Shown here: positions 62,514-64,000 of the stretch, piece after piece
Numbering within the stretch: the first letter of the stretch is position 1
Layout: every line of letters begins with the position of its first letter
Origin: Sphingomonas yunnanensis
GTDB lineage: Bacteria > Pseudomonadota > Alphaproteobacteria > Sphingomonadales > Sphingomonadaceae
Direction: 5' to 3'
NCBI RefSeq assembly: GCF_019898765.1
Contig: NZ_JAIOKB010000001.1
Span: forward strand, 992,001 to 1,056,000
DNA length: 64,000 nt
Position numbers and translations under genes: made by a program
Notes under the pieces: model-generated
Seen by the model: only the letters and a program-made list of their open reading frames with translations
Databases searched by the model: none
Told to the model about the DNA's origin: nothing

Positions 62514-63358
62514 CAGCGCGGCTCCACGCCGCGGCCGTCGCGACCACGTTTGACGCCGAGGCGCCAACCGGTGTTCGCGCCGTCCGGCTTCTCCGAGGTC
62601 TTCTCCTGCGCGATCCAGAGGCTTCCGCCGAAGGTGACGCAGTCGCCTTTCTCGTAGCTCTCGCCGGCGCGGTAGACGCCGCGGTCGATCATGACCGGCA
62701 TGGCGAAGGCGAACTCCTTCGCCTGCTCGCCGCGCACGAACCGGATGACGAAGCCACGCTCGCCCGTCTGCTCGATCGACATATCGTCGAAGCCCAGGCC
62801 GGGCTCGCCGTTGCGACCTTCGACGCGACCAAGATCGCTCAGCGAGCCATCGCTGAGCGTCAGCATGAGCGAGCCCTTGCGATCGATCAGTGCGCCGGCG
62901 AGCCCGACGCCGTCCTTCGGCGCGGGCAGCGCGGCGACCGCGCGCTCGACCTCGCCGGCGATCAGCGGCGCGACGTCGTCGAGCGTGATGCTCGTTCCGT
63001 CCTTTGGCGCCGGCAGCGCCTGGATCGCGGCGTCGAGGATCGGCCGGACGTCGTCGATGGTCACGCTGGTCCCGTCGCGGGGTGCAGGCAGCGCGCCAAC
63101 GGCGCGCTCGACCTCGCCGGCGATCAGCGGCGCGACGTCATCGAGCGTGACGCTAGTGCCGTCTCGGGGCGCCGGGATCTCCGCGACTGCCTCGACGACG
63201 AGCTGCTTGACCGTGGCGAGGTCGAAGCCGGCCGTCTCGAGCGCCTTCAAGCGCGCCGTCAGCTCGGCGTTCTCCGCACGCAGCGGCGCGATCGCGCGCT
63301 CGACCTGCTCGCCGACGATCGCCGCCAGTTCCTCGGCCAGCACTTCCATATCAAGCAT
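62513..63358 (-). CDS. Repeat-containing phage structural protein
   Basis: A 281-residue protein in three parts. Residues 1-60 are a helical, coiled-coil-like start (EVLAEELAAIVGEQVERAIAP). Residues 62-150 hold PAPRDGTSVTLDDVAPLIAG-type repeats, a double unit of about 54 residues. The C-terminal part has SLMLTLSDGSLSDLG and a carbohydrate-binding-like end (YRAGESYEKGDCVTFGGSLW, then IAQEKTSEKPDGANTGW). It is probably a decoration or fibre protein of the head. It starts 8 bases inside the portal gene, with AAGGGGG upstream. Confidence 0.65.
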   Translation of the reverse strand: MLDMEVLAEELAAIVGEQVERAIAPLRAENAELTARLKALETAGFDLATVKQLVVEAVAEIPAPRDGTSVTLDDVAPLIAGEVERAVGALPAPRDGTSVTIDDVRPILDAAIQALPAPKDGTSITLDDVAPLIAGEVERAVAALPAPKDGVGLAGALIDRKGSLMLTLSDGSLSDLGRVEGRNGEPGLGFDDMSIEQTGERGFVIRFVRGEQAKEFAFAMPVMIDRGVYRAGESYEKGDCVTFGGSLWIAQEKTSEKPDGANTGWRLGVKRGRDGRGVEPR

Positions 63359-64000
63359 TGCTGGCCCCCTTCATGCGGATGCGCCGGCGCACGCGCGCCG
63401 CCAGGGCGAGCGAGGCCGCGACGGCATCGGCTGGATTGTCGTTGGCCGGCTCCTCCGGCACCGCCGGCGGTGCGTTCGTTCCAGCGATCAGCAGCTCGTC
63501 GCGCGCGGCGATCGCCGCGAGGCTATGGTCCTGCTGCTGCAGGTAGATCGTGTTCCCGCCGGGGACCGGCCCCATGTCGAGCTTGCGGCGCTGCTCGTCG
63601 AGCGTGAGCACGCCCTTCGCCTTCTGCACCACGTCCACCTGGGTGGCGCTGTCCATGCGCAGCAGGTTGTCGACGTCGAACTCGGTGCCGAGCTTGAACT
63701 GCTCGCCGATACCGAGGCCCTCATCGAGGCACAGCTCGGCCGCTTCGATCAGGCCCTGCAGGCACTGCGAGTAATATTCGACGTTGAGCGACTGGACGTT
63801 TGTGTTCGCCGGCAGCTGACCCACGCCGACCTTGTAGGCGGGCACGTGGAAGGTCGAGCAGACGATCTCCGCGGTCCAGCGCATCTGATCGACGATCAGC
63901 GCGTCCTTGGGGCTGAGCGTCATGGCCTCGTATTTGAGACCGTCGCCCAGCACGGCGATCTTGCCGGTGTTCGCGCCGCCGTAGTTGGCCTGCCAATCGG
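63351..64000 (-). CDS. Portal protein, C-terminal part
   Basis: The C-terminal ~215 residues of an HK97-family portal: QANYGGANTGKIAVLGDGLKY, DALIVDQMRWTAEIVCSTFHVPAYKVG and the conserved NVQSLNVEYYSQCLQGLIEAAE are typical. The 5' end lies beyond the window. The C-terminus is disordered and basic (ARVRRRIRMKG). The portal forms the dodecameric DNA channel; terminase should be upstream. Confidence 0.88.
   Translation of the reverse strand, partial: DWQANYGGANTGKIAVLGDGLKYEAMTLSPKDALIVDQMRWTAEIVCSTFHVPAYKVGVGQLPANTNVQSLNVEYYSQCLQGLIEAAELCLDEGLGIGEQFKLGTEFDVDNLLRMDSATQVDVVQKAKGVLTLDEQRRKLDMGPVPGGNTIYLQQQDHSLAAIAARDELLIAGTNAPPAVPEEPANDNPADAVAASLALAARVRRRIRMKGASNA

Overview
The window is high-GC chromosomal DNA from an alphaproteobacterium, most likely a sphingomonad. 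I infer this from the gene neighbourhood (a nuo operon followed by birA, coaX, RNase J and a DUF1467 gene), the DUF2336/PAS-kinase pair, and a large coiled-coil polarity-type protein. No database search was possible, so the taxonomic call is an inference.

Region 1 (1-35.9 kb) is core chromosome. It starts with a PAS sensor protein, a DUF2336 protein and an unusual membrane protein on the minus strand, divergent from a TipN-like membrane-anchored coiled-coil protein. A very long minus-strand operon (24.5 down to 5.7 kb) encodes the complete 14-subunit NADH:quinone oxidoreductase (nuoA to nuoN), then birA, coaX, rnj and a DUF1467 protein. Almost every junction overlaps by 1-4 bases, so translation is probably coupled. 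Two small related coiled-coil ORFs flank nuoE inside the operon. NuoC has a disordered tail and NuoL a His-rich insertion. Further right are an inositol-phosphatase-family gene, efp, an M23 peptidase, an L,D-transpeptidase, thiE, a class I fructose-bisphosphate aldolase, a MazF-like toxin/RHH antitoxin pair with a perfect 18-bp palindromic operator, dxs, a Zur-like regulator, a MerC-family membrane protein and recJ.

Region 2 (35.9-43 kb) is an accessory zone that begins at an intact tRNA-Glu(TTC) with its own terminator. It holds small orphan genes, a Crp/Fnr regulator, a DUF3800 protein and a secreted alpha/beta hydrolase. Scattered through it are three broken tRNA genes (the 3' part of Glu; the 5' parts of Val and Gly), which look like scars of repeated integration.

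Region 3 (43-64 kb, minus strand, running off the right end) is the late region of a siphovirus-like prophage. Read in the direction of transcription it has: portal (partial), a repeat-containing structural protein, head-tail connector, adaptor, gp10-like protein, tail terminator, tail tube, lambda G/GT-type chaperones with a -1 slippery site GGGAAAC, an 1823-aa tape measure, a 1048-aa tail tip/fibre, a fibre chaperone-like protein, membrane proteins, an endolysin, and embedded Rz/Rz1 spanins. No protease or major capsid gene lies between the portal and the connectors. Beyond the lysis genes is a translationally coupled cassette: a second tail-tube protein fused to a beta-helix domain, a GH16-like protein and a secreted DUF1996 protein. 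The secreted hydrolase follows after a short gap. This cassette is the most novel feature. My inference is that it forms a polysaccharide-attacking decoration of the phage tail plus accompanying secreted factors.
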